A stretch of 64,000 bases of DNA from RYN-428 sp035551995. GTDB taxonomy: Bacteria > Planctomycetota > Phycisphaerae > Tepidisphaerales > Tepidisphaeraceae. The translations under genes were made by a program, and so were the position numbers. The notes below the pieces were generated by a model, which saw only the letters and a program-made list of their open reading frames with translations, searched no databases and had not been told where the DNA came from. The DNA is taken from positions 55,156 through 119,155 of the forward strand of contig DASZME010000064.1 in assembly GCA_035551995.1 (NCBI GenBank), written 5' to 3'. Positions 9,579-18,565 of the stretch are shown one piece after another (the stretch's first letter is position 1; each line of letters opens with the position of its first letter).

Positions 9579-10040
9579 ATGAAGTGTGCCGCCATCGTGT
9601 CTGCTGCGATTACCGTTTTGATGACCATCGGCTGCGCGGGCCGGCCGTCGTTGCTTCCCAACTCCGATCCAAGTCTGCGCCGCACCAGCGCGCAATTCGC
9701 CGCCGACGCCGCCAAGCGACATCCGTTCAAATCCAACGCCCCCAGCGGCGGAGAAGCCAAAGTAAGCGCGCAATACAACCTGACCTTCGCCACCGTCGAA
9801 CTGCTCAACTACGGCAACGAAGACCTCGACGACGTCGAGGTCTGGGTCAACCGCAACTGGTGTTGCTGGATCCCTAAACTGGAAAAGGGGAAAGTCCGCG
9901 TAAAAACGCTCCCGTTCCAGATGCTCTACGACGACTCGGGTAATTATTTCTGGACCGACAACGGAAAAACCCCCATCACGACCATCGATCTCTTTTACGG
10001 CGGGAAGATGTTTACCGTGCCGTTCAAGATGGCCGATTGA
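9579..10040 (+). CDS. Small exported protein or lipoprotein, unknown function
   Basis: The ATG at 9579 is preceded by GAGAGGATCGT and gives 153 residues; the longer open frame upstream has no ribosome site. The N-terminus MKCAAIVSAAITVLMTIGC is a short signal sequence with a weak lipobox, so the protein is probably exported and may be lipidated. The mature region has an immunoglobulin-like look: TFATVELLNYGNEDLDDVEV is the sort of strand pattern found in domains of unknown function describing conserved beta sandwiches. Two tryptophans flank two cysteines in NRNWCCWIPKL. No family is recognised. It is convergent with glpK. Confidence 0.65.
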   Translation: MKCAAIVSAAITVLMTIGCAGRPSLLPNSDPSLRRTSAQFAADAAKRHPFKSNAPSGGEAKVSAQYNLTFATVELLNYGNEDLDDVEVWVNRNWCCWIPKLEKGKVRVKTLPFQMLYDDSGNYFWTDNGKTPITTIDLFYGGKMFTVPFKMAD

Positions 10041-10197
10041 TCTTGTCCGGGACCTGACCGCCGGCCGGTCCGTGGCGGCTGCCCCGGTCGATGCGGACGC
10101 GTCGCGGCCGGAAAACGATGGCGTTCTTCCTTTGGCCCGGCGGACGTCGCGATCGACCAGCCATTGCCGCCGGTCGGATCGCGCATCGTGAAGGCCG

Positions 10198-11703
10198 TTA
10201 GACCCACCCCATTGCGCGCTCCACCGCCTTGCTCCAGCCCCCGAGCAAACCGCCGCGCGTTTCCGCGTTCATCCGCGGCGCCCACGTTCGGTCTTCCCGC
10301 CAGCACGATCGCAGGTGCTCGAAATCCTTCCAGAACCCCACGGCCAATCCCGCCGCGTAAGCCGCTCCCAGCGCCGTCGTTTCCGTCACCTTTGGCCTTA
10401 CGACCGGCACATCTAAAATGTCGGCCTGAAACTGCATCAGCAGATTGTTGACGGCCATCCCGCCGTCCACGCGGAGGCTGGTGAGCGCGACGCCGGAGTC
10501 TTTGCGCATGGCGTTGAGCACGTCATGGGTTTGATAGGCGGTCGCTTCGAGAACTGCGCGGGCGATGTGGCCTCTGTTGGCGTAGCCGGTGAGACCTGCA
10601 AGCAGGCCGCGGGCGTCGGACCGCCAATAGGGAGCGAAGAGTCCGGAGAACGCGGGTACGAAGTAGACGCCGCCGTTGTCGCTGACGGTGGCCGCCAGCG
10701 GCTCGATGTCCGGCGACGCGGCGATCAATCCCAACGCGTCGCGGAGCCATTGCACCAGCGACCCGGCCATCGCGATCGAACCCTCCAGGGCATAATGGGC
10801 CGGCTGGTCGTTCACCTGATAGGCGACCGTGGTGAGTAAACCGAACTTGGAAGAAACGGCGACGGCGCCCGTATTGAGAAGCATGAAGCATCCGGTGCCG
10901 TAGGTGTTCTTGGATTGTCCGGGCGCGAAGCAGGTTTGGCCGACGAGGGCCGCCTGCTGGTCGCCCAGACATCCGCTGACGGGGATGGCGCTTCTGAACG
11001 GGCCGTCGCGGCGCGTGAGGCCGTAGGAGCGGCTGTCGATCGACGGGACGATTCGCGGAAGCATGCCGCGCGGAATATCGAAGGCGGCGATCAGATCGTC
11101 GGACCAATCGAGCGTCGCGAGGTCCATTAACATCGTTCGGCTTGCATTGGTGACGTCGGTGACGTGATTGCCGCCGTCGGGGCCGCCGGTGAGGTTCCAG
11201 ATCAGCCACGAATCGACGGTGCCGAAAAGGGCATGGCCGGATTGGGCCTTGGCGCGCAGGCCGGGGACATGATGCAAAAGCCAGCGAAGCTTGGGCGCCG
11301 AAAAATACGTGGCCAGCGGAAGACCCGTCGCGGCGCGGAAGCGGTCCTGGCCTCCTTCTTGAGCATATTGGTCGCACAGTTGCCGGGTTCGGGTGTCGGA
11401 CCAGACGATGGCATTGTGCAACGGCTGGCCGGTGTCGCGATCCCAGACGATCACCGTCTCGCGCTGGTTGGTGACCCCGACCGCTCCGATATCGGCGGCG
11501 CCGGCGCCGGCGCGGCCAACGGCGTCTTCTATCACTTCCTGCGCGCGGATCCAGATCTCCATCGGATCATGCTCGACCCAACCCGGCTGCGGATAATGCT
11601 GCGCGTGTTCCTTCTGCGAAGAAGCGACCGGGCCGGCTTCGTCGAACAAAATGCAGCGCGAGCTGGTCGTACCCTGATCGATGGCTGCGATGAATCGTGG
11701 CAT
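10198..11703 (-). CDS. glpK: Glycerol kinase
   Basis: The 501-residue protein phosphorylates glycerol to sn-glycerol 3-phosphate using ATP. It shows the FGGY-kinase hallmarks: the N-terminal phosphate loop [31 protein letters not shown], and the C-terminal FGGY_C region with [20 protein letters not shown] and [13 protein letters not shown]. The length matches the family norm of about 500. The start is the ATG at 11703, with GGAGGTG seven bases upstream. No glycerol facilitator (glpF) or glycerol-3-phosphate dehydrogenase gene is adjacent, so it stands alone, divergent from trpA. Confidence 0.96.
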   Translation of the reverse strand: MPRFIAAIDQGTTSSRCILFDEAGPVASSQKEHAQHYPQPGWVEHDPMEIWIRAQEVIEDAVGRAGAGAADIGAVGVTNQRETVIVWDRDTGQPLHNAIVWSDTRTRQLCDQYAQEGGQDRFRAATGLPLATYFSAPKLRWLLHHVPGLRAKAQSGHALFGTVDSWLIWNLTGGPDGGNHVTDVTNASRTMLMDLATLDWSDDLIAAFDIPRGMLPRIVPSIDSRSYGLTRRDGPFRSAIPVSGCLGDQQAALVGQTCFAPGQSKNTYGTGCFMLLNTGAVAVSSKFGLLTTVAYQVNDQPAHYALEGSIAMAGSLVQWLRDALGLIAASPDIEPLAATVSDNGGVYFVPAFSGLFAPYWRSDARGLLAGLTGYANRGHIARAVLEATAYQTHDVLNAMRKDSGVALTSLRVDGGMAVNNLLMQFQADILDVPVVRPKVTETTALGAAYAAGLAVGFWKDFEHLRSCWREDRTWAPRMNAETRGGLLGGWSKAVERAMGWV

Positions 11704-11798
11704 CAAGACACCTCCGGCCGCGATTGTACACCAAGCTCATTCCATTCATTGCGCCGCTCCCGTATCATCGCCCCACCTAAAACCAGACAGGAAATTGC

Positions 11799-12617
11799 AT
11801 GGACCCCACACGCGCCCAGCGGCGCTCGATCTCCGCGAAGTTCGCCCAAGCCAAGGCGGCCGGCCGTATCGGCCTGATCTCTTTTATTCCGGCCGGATTT
11901 CCCGACCTCCCGGCGACCGCGGCGCTGATTAAGGCGCTGGATCGAGCCGGATCAACCGTGATCGAGGTCGGCTTTCCTTTTTCGGATCCCATCGCCGACG
12001 GCCCAGTCATTCAAGAGGCGTTTGTCGACGCATTGGCGCGGAAGGTGAAGATCGCAGACGTCTTTGCGACCGTGGCCGGCGTTCGCGGCGATGTTTCGGC
12101 GCCGATCGTCGGGATGCTCAGCTACAGCATCGTCTTTCGATACGGAATCGAACGGTTTTTGAAGCAGGCGAAAGAAAGCGGCTTTGACGGGCTGATCTTA
12201 CCGGACCTTCCGCCGCCGGAGATTCAAAACGTGTGCGGCATGATACGCTCGGCGGGCCTGGATACCATTCTTCTGGTAGCGCCGACGACGACGGCCGAGC
12301 GCCGGCGGGAAATCGTCCGCCTTTCCAGCGGGTTTGTTTATTATTTGTCCGTTTCCGGAATCACCGGCGAGCGCGATTCTCTGCCGAGCGACCTGTCGGA
12401 AAACGTCCGGCAAATCAAGAGCATGACCCAACTTCCAGTCTGCGTCGGTTTTGGAATTTCCCAGCCCCGCCATGTGGCCCAGCTCAAAAACGTAGCGGAC
12501 GGAGCGATTGTCGGGACGGCCATCGTGCGCCGGATCAAATCGAACATCGCCGGGGGCACGGACGCAATCGCAAACGCCGTGGAGAGTTACGCACGCGAAA
12601 TGATCGCTCACAGTTAA
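11799..12617 (+). CDS. trpA: Tryptophan synthase alpha chain
   Basis: The 272-residue protein cleaves indole-3-glycerol phosphate into indole and glyceraldehyde 3-phosphate and passes indole to the TrpB subunit. It is a TIM barrel with the catalytic glutamate in VIEVGFPFSDPIADGP and the catalytic aspartate in the same loop; PAGFPD near residue 30, GLILPDLPPPE, FVYYLSVSGITGER and VCVGFGISQP are typical. No trpB or other trp gene is nearby. The gene ends just before a TATAAT-containing stretch that probably drives the following sigma gene. Confidence 0.97.
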   Translation: MDPTRAQRRSISAKFAQAKAAGRIGLISFIPAGFPDLPATAALIKALDRAGSTVIEVGFPFSDPIADGPVIQEAFVDALARKVKIADVFATVAGVRGDVSAPIVGMLSYSIVFRYGIERFLKQAKESGFDGLILPDLPPPEIQNVCGMIRSAGLDTILLVAPTTTAERRREIVRLSSGFVYYLSVSGITGERDSLPSDLSENVRQIKSMTQLPVCVGFGISQPRHVAQLKNVADGAIVGTAIVRRIKSNIAGGTDAIANAVESYAREMIAHS

Positions 12618-12633
12618 GGCGCCTCAAGGTCGC

Positions 12634-12639
12634 TATAAT
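12634..12639 (+). promoter_or_regulatory. TATAAT element ahead of the ECF sigma gene
   Basis: A perfect TATAAT lies 45 bases upstream of the sigma-factor start. There is no good -35 hexamer at 16-18 bases (CAGTTA is the best available), so the element may belong to an extended or activator-dependent promoter. Confidence 0.3.
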
Positions 12640-12684
12640 TCGGCGTCGGTGCTCTAACCCAGTCCTGCATCCAGTGTCTTAACT

Positions 12685-13347
12685 ATGGAGCCGAAGGCGA
12701 GTGAGTCCTCAGGTGAATTACCGGGGGAGCGGCGTCCGGAAGTCGATTCCTCCGGTAACGTGTTGCCCTCTGACGGCGATCTCGTCGCGCAAGTTCTTGC
12801 CGGGAATCGAGATGCATATGATGTCTTGATTCGCCGCTATCAGCGTCAAGCCGTGGCGGTCTCATATCGCCTGCTTGGCAACAGTCATGATGCGATGGAA
12901 GTAACGCAAGACGCGTTTTTGAAATCATATAGCAGCCTTGCAACGCTGCAAAAACCGGAAGCGTTCGGCGGCTGGTTGATGCGGATCGTTTCCAACCTGT
13001 CGCTGAACTATCGGCGTGGTCGTCGATCCCGCGCCCAGTTGCCTTTGGATGATTTCCTCGGAACCGGCGGCGGAGCCAATGCCGAGGCGGCGGGCGGCGC
13101 AAGCGATTTTTCCGCGCAGGGCGGCGATCCGCTTCGGCGTCTGCAAAGCGAGGAAATGGGCCGAAAGCTGCAAGAAGCTTTGGCGAGTCTGCCTGAAAAG
13201 CAACGGCAGGCGATCATTCTCTTCACGATGGAGGAGATGCCGCAGAAAGAGGTCGCCGTGGCGCTGAACTGCAGCGTGGAAGCCGTCAAATGGCATGTGT
13301 TTCAGGGCCGAAAGAAACTGAGAGAGATGTTGAAAGACGTCATGTAA
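12685..13347 (+). CDS. ECF-family RNA polymerase sigma factor
   Basis: The 220-residue protein carries sigma region 2 (about residues 45-110: YDVLIRRYQRQAVAVSYRLL, DAMEVTQDAFLKSY, GGWLMRIVSNLSLNYRR) and region 4 (about 155-215: EALASLPEKQRQAIILFTME, PQKEVAVALNCSVEAVKWHV), separated by a linker rich in Gly/Ala/Asp. It lacks regions 1 and 3, as expected for group 4 sigma factors. The stop codon overlaps the ATG of the next gene (TAATG), so the following membrane protein, probably its anti-sigma factor, is translationally coupled. Which promoters it drives cannot be inferred beyond possible autoregulation. Confidence 0.93.
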   Translation: MEPKASESSGELPGERRPEVDSSGNVLPSDGDLVAQVLAGNRDAYDVLIRRYQRQAVAVSYRLLGNSHDAMEVTQDAFLKSYSSLATLQKPEAFGGWLMRIVSNLSLNYRRGRRSRAQLPLDDFLGTGGGANAEAAGGASDFSAQGGDPLRRLQSEEMGRKLQEALASLPEKQRQAIILFTMEEMPQKEVAVALNCSVEAVKWHVFQGRKKLREMLKDVM

Positions 13348-14012
13348 TGTCGGTATTCGACCAAAAAAAAGAAGACGCAATGACCGATAATCAACTCGAA
13401 TTTTCAATCAGTCAATATCTCGACGGCACGCTTGGCGATGACCAGCGATCGTCCCTCGAGCGGCGATTGAACGAGGACGCGGACGCGATGGCGATGCTGG
13501 AGACGTACCGCCGGCTCGATGTGCTGATTAAGAGCGACGCTGGATTGCCGGATATCGCGTGGGATTCGTTTGCGCGCACGATTTCGGCGGCGGTGGACGC
13601 CGCCGATGCCGCGCACGAAGAAAGCGTCGCTCAGCGATTTCGCATGCCGGGCTGGGTGAAGACGGTGATGCTTCCGACGGCCCTGGCGGCTTCGGTTCTG
13701 GTGGCGACAGGCGTGGGCTGGCACGCGGTTCAGATGCGATGGGAGTCCGGAAAAGGTCCTGTCGCGGCCGGCAAACCGGCTCCGCCGGCGTCGGCCTCTT
13801 TCGCCTCGGTCTCCGTTTTCGGCTCCGAATCCGAGCCAACCCACGGGCCTCGCGAGGTGCAGGTCGCGATCGGCCCCAGCGCCGACGCGAAAGATCAACC
13901 GATTCTGGTGCATTACAGCGGCGACGTCGTTTCGCGGGCATCGCGCGTCGCGGTTGCCAGCGGGGTGGCTCCGGTGCATGATACTGACGCATTATCGTTT
14001 GACATGCAGTGA
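13347..14012 (+). CDS. Probable membrane-bound anti-sigma factor
   Basis: The ATG at 13347 overlaps the stop of the sigma gene, giving 221 residues; an alternative ATG at 13380 would remove eleven. The N-terminal cytoplasmic part contains LEFSISQYLDGTLGDDQRSS and EDADAMAMLETYRRLDVLIK, the pattern of anti-sigma N-terminal domains that clamp a sigma factor. It lacks the HxxxCxxC zinc motif of ZAS domains. One membrane helix follows (about residues 105-125: VMLPTALAASVLVATGVGW). The C-terminal 90 residues would face the periplasm and are low in complexity. Position and coupling make the sigma at 12685 its likely target. The anti-sigma role is inferred from layout rather than a strong domain match. 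Confidence 0.72.
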   Translation: MSVFDQKKEDAMTDNQLEFSISQYLDGTLGDDQRSSLERRLNEDADAMAMLETYRRLDVLIKSDAGLPDIAWDSFARTISAAVDAADAAHEESVAQRFRMPGWVKTVMLPTALAASVLVATGVGWHAVQMRWESGKGPVAAGKPAPPASASFASVSVFGSESEPTHGPREVQVAIGPSADAKDQPILVHYSGDVVSRASRVAVASGVAPVHDTDALSFDMQ

Positions 14013-14027
14013 TTCCAGGAGCGATTC

Positions 14028-15176
14028 ATGCGACCTGCCTTTCTCGCGGTGCTTTTCATTTCTCTGCTGTGCGCCTCCTCGCGGGCCGACGATAGCTCGG
14101 CGTTAATCAATGAAGCCCTGGATAAAATGGTAACTCTGGACGTGGACGGCGTTCTGCCATCAGTGATCAAGAAGATCACCGATCAGACTGCTGTGCCGAT
14201 CGAAGTCCCGCCGCATGTATACGAGTTGCTTCCCTGGGGCGAGCAGACGAGCGTTAAGGCCACGATCAAGGGCCAGACGCTTCGCCAGGCGCTGACCGCC
14301 CTGACCCATAAACTTGGACTATCGTGGGAAGTCGGACCGCAGACCGTGCTGATCAAACCGCGTCCGCCGCTGGATCGGCTGGGGCGTCGCGCGACGATAC
14401 AGGAGTTGACTGGACTTGATCTGCTTGACGTCACCCCGCTGGGGCAAAGCCCGCCGCCGGGAAAAGGGGCGACGGTCGAGTGGGTCGTGAACGCCGTCGA
14501 TCAGAAATTAGCCGAGCTGAAGTCGAATTATGCCGTCGAGTTTCGTCCCGGCGATAAGGCCAAGGCCGACCAGCCCGTCAGTATTCCCAGAAACGCCATG
14601 CTGGGCGACGCTTTGAAGGAAATCTCCAAGCAAACGGATCTGACGTGGTATCCGTGGGGACTGAACATCGTCATCATTCCCAAACTGGACCAGATCGCCC
14701 GGCAACTGGATCGAACCGTCACCAAGCGTTACAGCGGGGTCGAAGTCGGGCAGGTGCTCGGGGATTTATCCAAGTCGGCCGGCGTGGCGTTCAGTCTTGA
14801 AGCGGGCGCCCTTCAGCGCGTTCCGCCGGAGTTTCGCCGGATCACGCTGATTCTTGACAACGCCCGAGTCCGCGAAGCCCTGGAAGAAATCCGCGGCGTC
14901 ACCGGCCTCGATTATGTCGTGAAGCCGACCGGCATCTATCTTTGGAATCAAAACCCCCCCGCTCTCGCCCCTGTCATGCCCCCCGGCGGCCCGATCATCG
15001 CCACGCTTCAGCTCGACAACGGGATGTCCCTTTTCCTTCGCGCCGGCGATCTCCCCGCGGACATTCTCGATTACGCCGAGCATAAAAAATTGCAGGAATA
15101 CAAGCGCCTTCGGCAGATGATGAAAGACGAACAATTCGTCCCGGCGACTCAACCCACCACCCACCCCGCGCCGTGA
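14028..15176 (+). CDS. Exported protein with repeated STN-like (secretin/TonB short N-terminal) units
   Basis: The 382-residue protein has a clear signal peptide (AFLAVLFISLLCASSRA) and an AGGAG ribosome site. Its body holds at least three repeats of the STN type: TLRQALTALTHKLGLSWEV...VLIKP, LGDALKEISKQTDLTWYPWG...VIIPK and VREALEEIRGVTGLDYVVKP...LWNQ, plus a fourth weaker one (VLGDLSKSAGVAFSLE). STN units occur at the N-termini of secretins and TonB-dependent transducers, where they touch signalling partners in the periplasm. Here no beta-barrel or secretin domain follows. The gene lies 15 bases downstream of the anti-sigma gene, so it may feed a periplasmic signal into it. This role is inference. 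Confidence 0.75.
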   Translation: MRPAFLAVLFISLLCASSRADDSSALINEALDKMVTLDVDGVLPSVIKKITDQTAVPIEVPPHVYELLPWGEQTSVKATIKGQTLRQALTALTHKLGLSWEVGPQTVLIKPRPPLDRLGRRATIQELTGLDLLDVTPLGQSPPPGKGATVEWVVNAVDQKLAELKSNYAVEFRPGDKAKADQPVSIPRNAMLGDALKEISKQTDLTWYPWGLNIVIIPKLDQIARQLDRTVTKRYSGVEVGQVLGDLSKSAGVAFSLEAGALQRVPPEFRRITLILDNARVREALEEIRGVTGLDYVVKPTGIYLWNQNPPALAPVMPPGGPIIATLQLDNGMSLFLRAGDLPADILDYAEHKKLQEYKRLRQMMKDEQFVPATQPTTHPAP

Positions 15177-15181
15177 TAAAC

Positions 15182-15197
15182 CGCGGGCGATCCCGCG
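15182..15197. terminator. GC-rich hairpin after the sigma/anti-sigma/STN cluster
   Basis: CGCGGG (15182-15187) and CCCGCG (15192-15197) form a six-base stem with a CGAT loop immediately after the STN-protein stop codon. There is no T-tract, so intrinsic termination is uncertain. Confidence 0.3.
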
Positions 15198-15308
15198 ATA
15201 AAATCGCCGCGCCAAACCTTATCGCATAAGCCCGCTGCGCTTGCACGGCGCCTTTCCCGCGCGGCCGGACACAAAACTACGGTATAAAGCAAGACCTTAC
15301 AGAGTTCC

Positions 15309-15785
15309 TCAAGTCCGATGCGTCATCGTCGTGCGGCGCAGTTCCCGGTCCATTTCCTTGCGTTTAATGGTATCGCGCTTGTCGTGCTGCTGCTTGCCCT
15401 TGGCCACTCCGATCTCGATCTTCGCTCGCCCCCCCTTGAAATAGATCGCCAGCGGGATCAATGTCGTCGCTTTCTCGGCGGTCTCGTTGGCCAGCCGCTT
15501 GATCTCCCGGCGGTGAGCCAGCAACTTGCGATCGCGCCGCGGCTCGTGGTTGTAAACGGAAGCCGCTTTTTCGTAAGGATCGATATGCGCCCCGTGCAGG
15601 ATCAGTTGCCCATGCTCGACGGCCACCCACGCGTCCTGAAGCTGCGCGCGGCCGGCGCGCAATGACTTCACCTCGCTTCCGACCAGAACGATTCCGCACT
15701 CGATCTTGGCGCTGATGAAGTAATCGTGCAGCGCCTTTCGATTGGCGATCCTCGGTTCAAGATTTTCTTTTCTCTTTCCGGACAT
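15309..15785 (-). CDS. smpB: SsrA-binding protein
   Basis: The 158-residue SmpB binds tmRNA and delivers it to stalled ribosomes for trans-translation. Typical segments are ENRKAL-like IANRKALHDYFISAKIECGI, GSEVKSLRAGRAQLQDA, HGAHIDPYEKA, PRRDRKLLAHRREIKRL and LIPLAIYFKGGRAKIEIGVAKGK, followed by a lysine/arginine-rich tail. Length and motifs agree with the family. The ATG overlaps the stop of the small upstream ORF in a TAATG junction, suggesting coupled translation. The tmRNA gene itself was not seen in this window. Confidence 0.97.
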   Translation of the reverse strand: MSGKRKENLEPRIANRKALHDYFISAKIECGIVLVGSEVKSLRAGRAQLQDAWVAVEHGQLILHGAHIDPYEKAASVYNHEPRRDRKLLAHRREIKRLANETAEKATTLIPLAIYFKGGRAKIEIGVAKGKQQHDKRDTIKRKEMDRELRRTTMTHRT

Positions 15786-15988
15786 TATCCCTCATGCTGA
15801 AAACGGTTGTCTTGCCGAACGGACGTCGTGCTCTTACGGGATCGGAGAACGGCGGCGATCAATCGCGCCAGCCACACCGCCGGCGCCACCACGAACCACA
15901 TCATCCATTCCGCGACGTTTTTACGATGCGGCATCACCGCGGGTCCGGGCGCAAATCGCCGAATCTGAAGATGTCGCTCGCTGGCCAT
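15785..15988 (-). CDS. Small membrane protein upstream of and coupled to smpB
   Basis: This frame ends in TAA, which overlaps the smpB ATG as TAATG. The likely start is the ATG at 15988 (67 residues), though an internal ATG at 15934 would give 49. The product has a basic N-terminus and one hydrophobic helix (MMWFVVAPAVWLARLIAAVL) followed by a charged tail. A TATACT sequence lies directly before the ATG, and AAGGTGG abuts it, so translation could be weak. The overlap with smpB is the main reason to believe it; no family is recognised. Confidence 0.45.
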   Translation of the reverse strand: MASERHLQIRRFAPGPAVMPHRKNVAEWMMWFVVAPAVWLARLIAAVLRSRKSTTSVRQDNRFQHEG

Positions 15989-16048
15989 CCACCTTAGTAT
16001 ACAGCATCGAATCGACCGACGAACGCTAATCACGCGGAGGCGGATTGT

Positions 16049-16714
16049 ATGACCGATTTTTCAGCCCAGCCCCGGCCCGATTTCTCCCGATTGCGAATCG
16101 ACTACATGCAGCGTTCGCTCGACGAAAAAGACGCCGATCAGGACCCGATCGTCCAATTCACCCTCTGGCTCAACCAAGCGATCGCGGCGGCGGCGCACGA
16201 ACCCAACGCAATGACGCTGGCTACGTGCACCCGCGACGGCGTCCCCTCCGCCCGCATCGTGCTGCTGAAGGGCGTGGATGAGCGCGGATTGGTTTTCTTC
16301 ACCAATTACCTGAGCCGAAAGGGCAGAGAGCTGGACGACAACGCGCGGGCGGCGACGGTCTTTTATTGGCCGGAATTGGAGCGGCAAGTTCGCGTCGAGG
16401 GGCAGGCGAGCAGAACGTCGGCGTCGGAATCGGCCGACTATTTCAACAGCCGACCTACCGATGCGCGATACGGTTCCGCGGTGTCTCCGCAGAGCCAGCC
16501 CATTGCGTCACGCCGGGAATTGGAACAGCGCGTGCAGGCGCTTCGAGACCGATATCCCGACGGCGACGTTCCATGTCCGCCGCACTGGGGAGGATACCGC
16601 TTGCGGCCGACCCGGATGGAATTCTGGCAGGGCCGGGCGAGCCGCGTTCACGATCGCATCGAATACCTACGCGGCGGCGAAGGCCAATGGACGCGCCGAC
16701 GGCTTGCGCCATGA
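16049..16714 (+). CDS. pdxH: Pyridoxamine 5'-phosphate oxidase
   Basis: The 221-residue flavoenzyme oxidises pyridoxamine or pyridoxine 5'-phosphate to pyridoxal 5'-phosphate with FMN and oxygen. Family signatures include NAMTLATCTRDGVPSARIVL, LKGVDERGLVFFTNYLSRKG, ATVFYWPELERQVRVEG and the C-terminal substrate segment PPHWGGYRLRPTRMEFWQGR ahead of RVHDRIEY. The length is normal. Translation begins at an ATG preceded by CGGAGGCGG. It is divergent from the smpB pair and otherwise alone. Confidence 0.96.
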   Translation: MTDFSAQPRPDFSRLRIDYMQRSLDEKDADQDPIVQFTLWLNQAIAAAAHEPNAMTLATCTRDGVPSARIVLLKGVDERGLVFFTNYLSRKGRELDDNARAATVFYWPELERQVRVEGQASRTSASESADYFNSRPTDARYGSAVSPQSQPIASRRELEQRVQALRDRYPDGDVPCPPHWGGYRLRPTRMEFWQGRASRVHDRIEYLRGGEGQWTRRRLAP

Positions 16715-16823
16715 GGGCCGCGGTCGTGTTGAATTTTCAGCCGCGCAAAAGTTCGTAGAGTTTTTTCGGTCTGGTAGCGCGCGCGACGTTTTGTTCCGAT
16801 CGCGTGGCTGAGCGTTTGGTGGT

Positions 16824-16905
16824 GACGCCTGTTCTGAGGTACCCCGAAGAGCCGGATTCCGCGACGCTTCGGTCCGACTTTTCGGAGTACCTCAGAACCG
16901 GCGTC
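16824..16905. repeat. Imperfect 25-base inverted repeat
   Basis: The left arm (16824-16848) and the right arm (16881-16905) are near-perfect reverse complements, sharing the core GTTCTGAGGTAC and the ends GACGCC/GGCGTC. The 32-base spacer contains a further short stem (CCGAAG with CTTCGG). It lies downstream of pdxH in otherwise empty DNA, next to a nuclease-gene remnant, and could be a terminator for pdxH or the footprint of a small mobile repeat. Confidence 0.65.
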
Positions 16906-16960
16906 GGGTGACGAAACTGGTTCCCACGACGTGTGACGCGCCAGCAATCCGAAAAATACT

Positions 16961-17053
16961 CTAGCATTGAGCGGGAAGACCGACGACGGCAATCCAGTCG
17001 GCCGGATGCGCCTCGATGAGCCGCGCGGTGGTCGCGTCAAATGCCTTGGCCAT
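16961..17053 (-). pseudogene. Remnant of a DUF4351/Rpn-type nuclease-like gene
   Basis: A reverse-strand ATG at 17053 opens a 30-residue frame, MAKAFDATTARLIEAHPADW and ten more residues, ending in TAG at 16963-16961. The KxFDATTxxLIExxPxxW opening is what I recall from the N-termini of DUF4351/Rpn-family recombination-promoting nuclease-like proteins common in planctomycetes and cyanobacteria. The rest of the gene, usually some 250 residues, is missing. This looks like a decayed copy cut short near the inverted repeat at 16824-16905. The family call is from motif memory. Confidence 0.5.
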
Positions 17054-17079
17054 CGTTCGCGTTCCGTTATTACCAGCGC

Positions 17080-18555
17080 TCAGGCGAGCAACTTTTCCTG
17101 AACGGTCCAGTCGTCGGCCGGGCCGATCAATCGCTGCTTGAGCCCTTGGTATGGAAAATTAAACTTGAACGGGTCCATCCCCATCGCGTGAAGGATCGTC
17201 GCCTGAAGGTCATGGACGTGTACCTTATTTTTGACGACGTGGTAGCCGAGTTCGTCGGTTTCGCCGTAGACGATGCCCGGCTTGATCCCGCCGCCGGCCA
17301 TCCAGACCGTGAAGGAATGCGGATGGTGATCGCGGCCCAGAAGCTTTGATCCGCCCCGCTCTTCATTCAACGGCGTGCGCCCGAATTCGCCGCCCCAGAT
17401 CACCAGTGTTTCGTCGAGCAGGCCGCGCTGCTTCAGGTCTTTGAGCAACGCCCCGACCGGCCGATCCATCTCCCGGCACTTCTTGGGCAGATGCGAGATC
17501 AGATCGTCCTGCGGTCCGGTGCCGTGGCAGTCCCAGCCCCAGTCGAACAACTGAATGAACCGCACGCCCTGCTCAGCCAGCCGGCGCGCGAGCAGGCAAT
17601 TATTCGCAAATCCGCCTTTGCCGGGTTCCGCGCCGTACATCGCCAGCGTGTTGGCCGGTTCGGTCGAGATATCCATCACTTGCGGTACCGCGATCTGCAT
17701 GCGATACGCGAGTTCATATTGGCTGATACGCGTGAGCGTTTCGGGATCGCCGAATTCTTTCAGCTCGAGCTCGTTGAGGTCTTTGAGCGCGTCGAGACTT
17801 TGCCGGCGGACCTGCCGATCCATCCCATTTGGATTGGACGCATACAGGATCGGCTCCCCCTTGGATCGGCACTGCACCCCCTGAAAGACCGACGGCAAAA
17901 ATCCGCTGCCCCACAGGCTTTTCCCGCCGGTGGGATCGGTGCCGCCGGAGACGAGAACGACGTAGCCGGGAAGATCGGCGCTTTCGGAGCCGAGGCCGTA
18001 CGTGATCCACGATCCCATGGAGGCGAACCCGACCCGCTGGTTGCCGGTGAACAGCAGCATCTCGGCGGGCGCGTGGTTGAATTGGTCGGTGTACATCGAG
18101 TTGACGATGGCCATGTCATCGGCCGATTCGGCCAAGTGCGGCAGCAGTTCGCTCATCCAGGCGCCGCTTTGGCCGTGACGTTTGAATTTATAGGGAGACC
18201 CGAGCAGCTTCGGCGTTCCCTTGATAAACGCGAACCGCTCTCCCTGAAAAATTTCCGTTGGGCATGGCGTCCCGTTGAGCTGATTCAGCTTGGGTTTGTA
18301 ATTGAACAGATCGTGCTGGGGCGGGGCGCCGGACATGTGAAGGTAGATGACGCGTTTGGCCTTGCCGGGCAGCATCGACGGTCGTGGAATCAGCGGGTTG
18401 TTCGAGGCGCCTGTACTCGCGGCGCCGGCGGATGTCCGATCCAGCAGGGCGCCGCCCATGAGCTGCGCGAGCGCCATGGTTCCCAGCCCCGCGTTGCAGC
18501 GACGGAAAAAATGCCGCCGGGTGATGAAGTGGGCCTGGTGTTGATTGGGGTTCAT
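17080..18555 (-). CDS. DUF1501 family protein (sulfatase-like, Tat-exported)
   Basis: The 491-residue protein begins with a twin-arginine-like export signal ([20 protein letters not shown]). The body has the DUF1501 features of planctomycete secreted proteins in the alkaline phosphatase/sulfatase superfamily: [49 protein letters not shown] and [17 protein letters not shown]. Conserved Asp/His residues in these segments suggest metal binding, but the substrate is not known. It starts 10 bases downstream of the cytochrome/DUF1549/DUF1553 gene, the classical planctomycete pairing, so both act together in the periplasm, perhaps on complex polysaccharides. Confidence 0.93.
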   Translation of the reverse strand: MNPNQHQAHFITRRHFFRRCNAGLGTMALAQLMGGALLDRTSAGAASTGASNNPLIPRPSMLPGKAKRVIYLHMSGAPPQHDLFNYKPKLNQLNGTPCPTEIFQGERFAFIKGTPKLLGSPYKFKRHGQSGAWMSELLPHLAESADDMAIVNSMYTDQFNHAPAEMLLFTGNQRVGFASMGSWITYGLGSESADLPGYVVLVSGGTDPTGGKSLWGSGFLPSVFQGVQCRSKGEPILYASNPNGMDRQVRRQSLDALKDLNELELKEFGDPETLTRISQYELAYRMQIAVPQVMDISTEPANTLAMYGAEPGKGGFANNCLLARRLAEQGVRFIQLFDWGWDCHGTGPQDDLISHLPKKCREMDRPVGALLKDLKQRGLLDETLVIWGGEFGRTPLNEERGGSKLLGRDHHPHSFTVWMAGGGIKPGIVYGETDELGYHVVKNKVHVHDLQATILHAMGMDPFKFNFPYQGLKQRLIGPADDWTVQEKLLA

Positions 18556-18565
18556 AGTTGGATAC

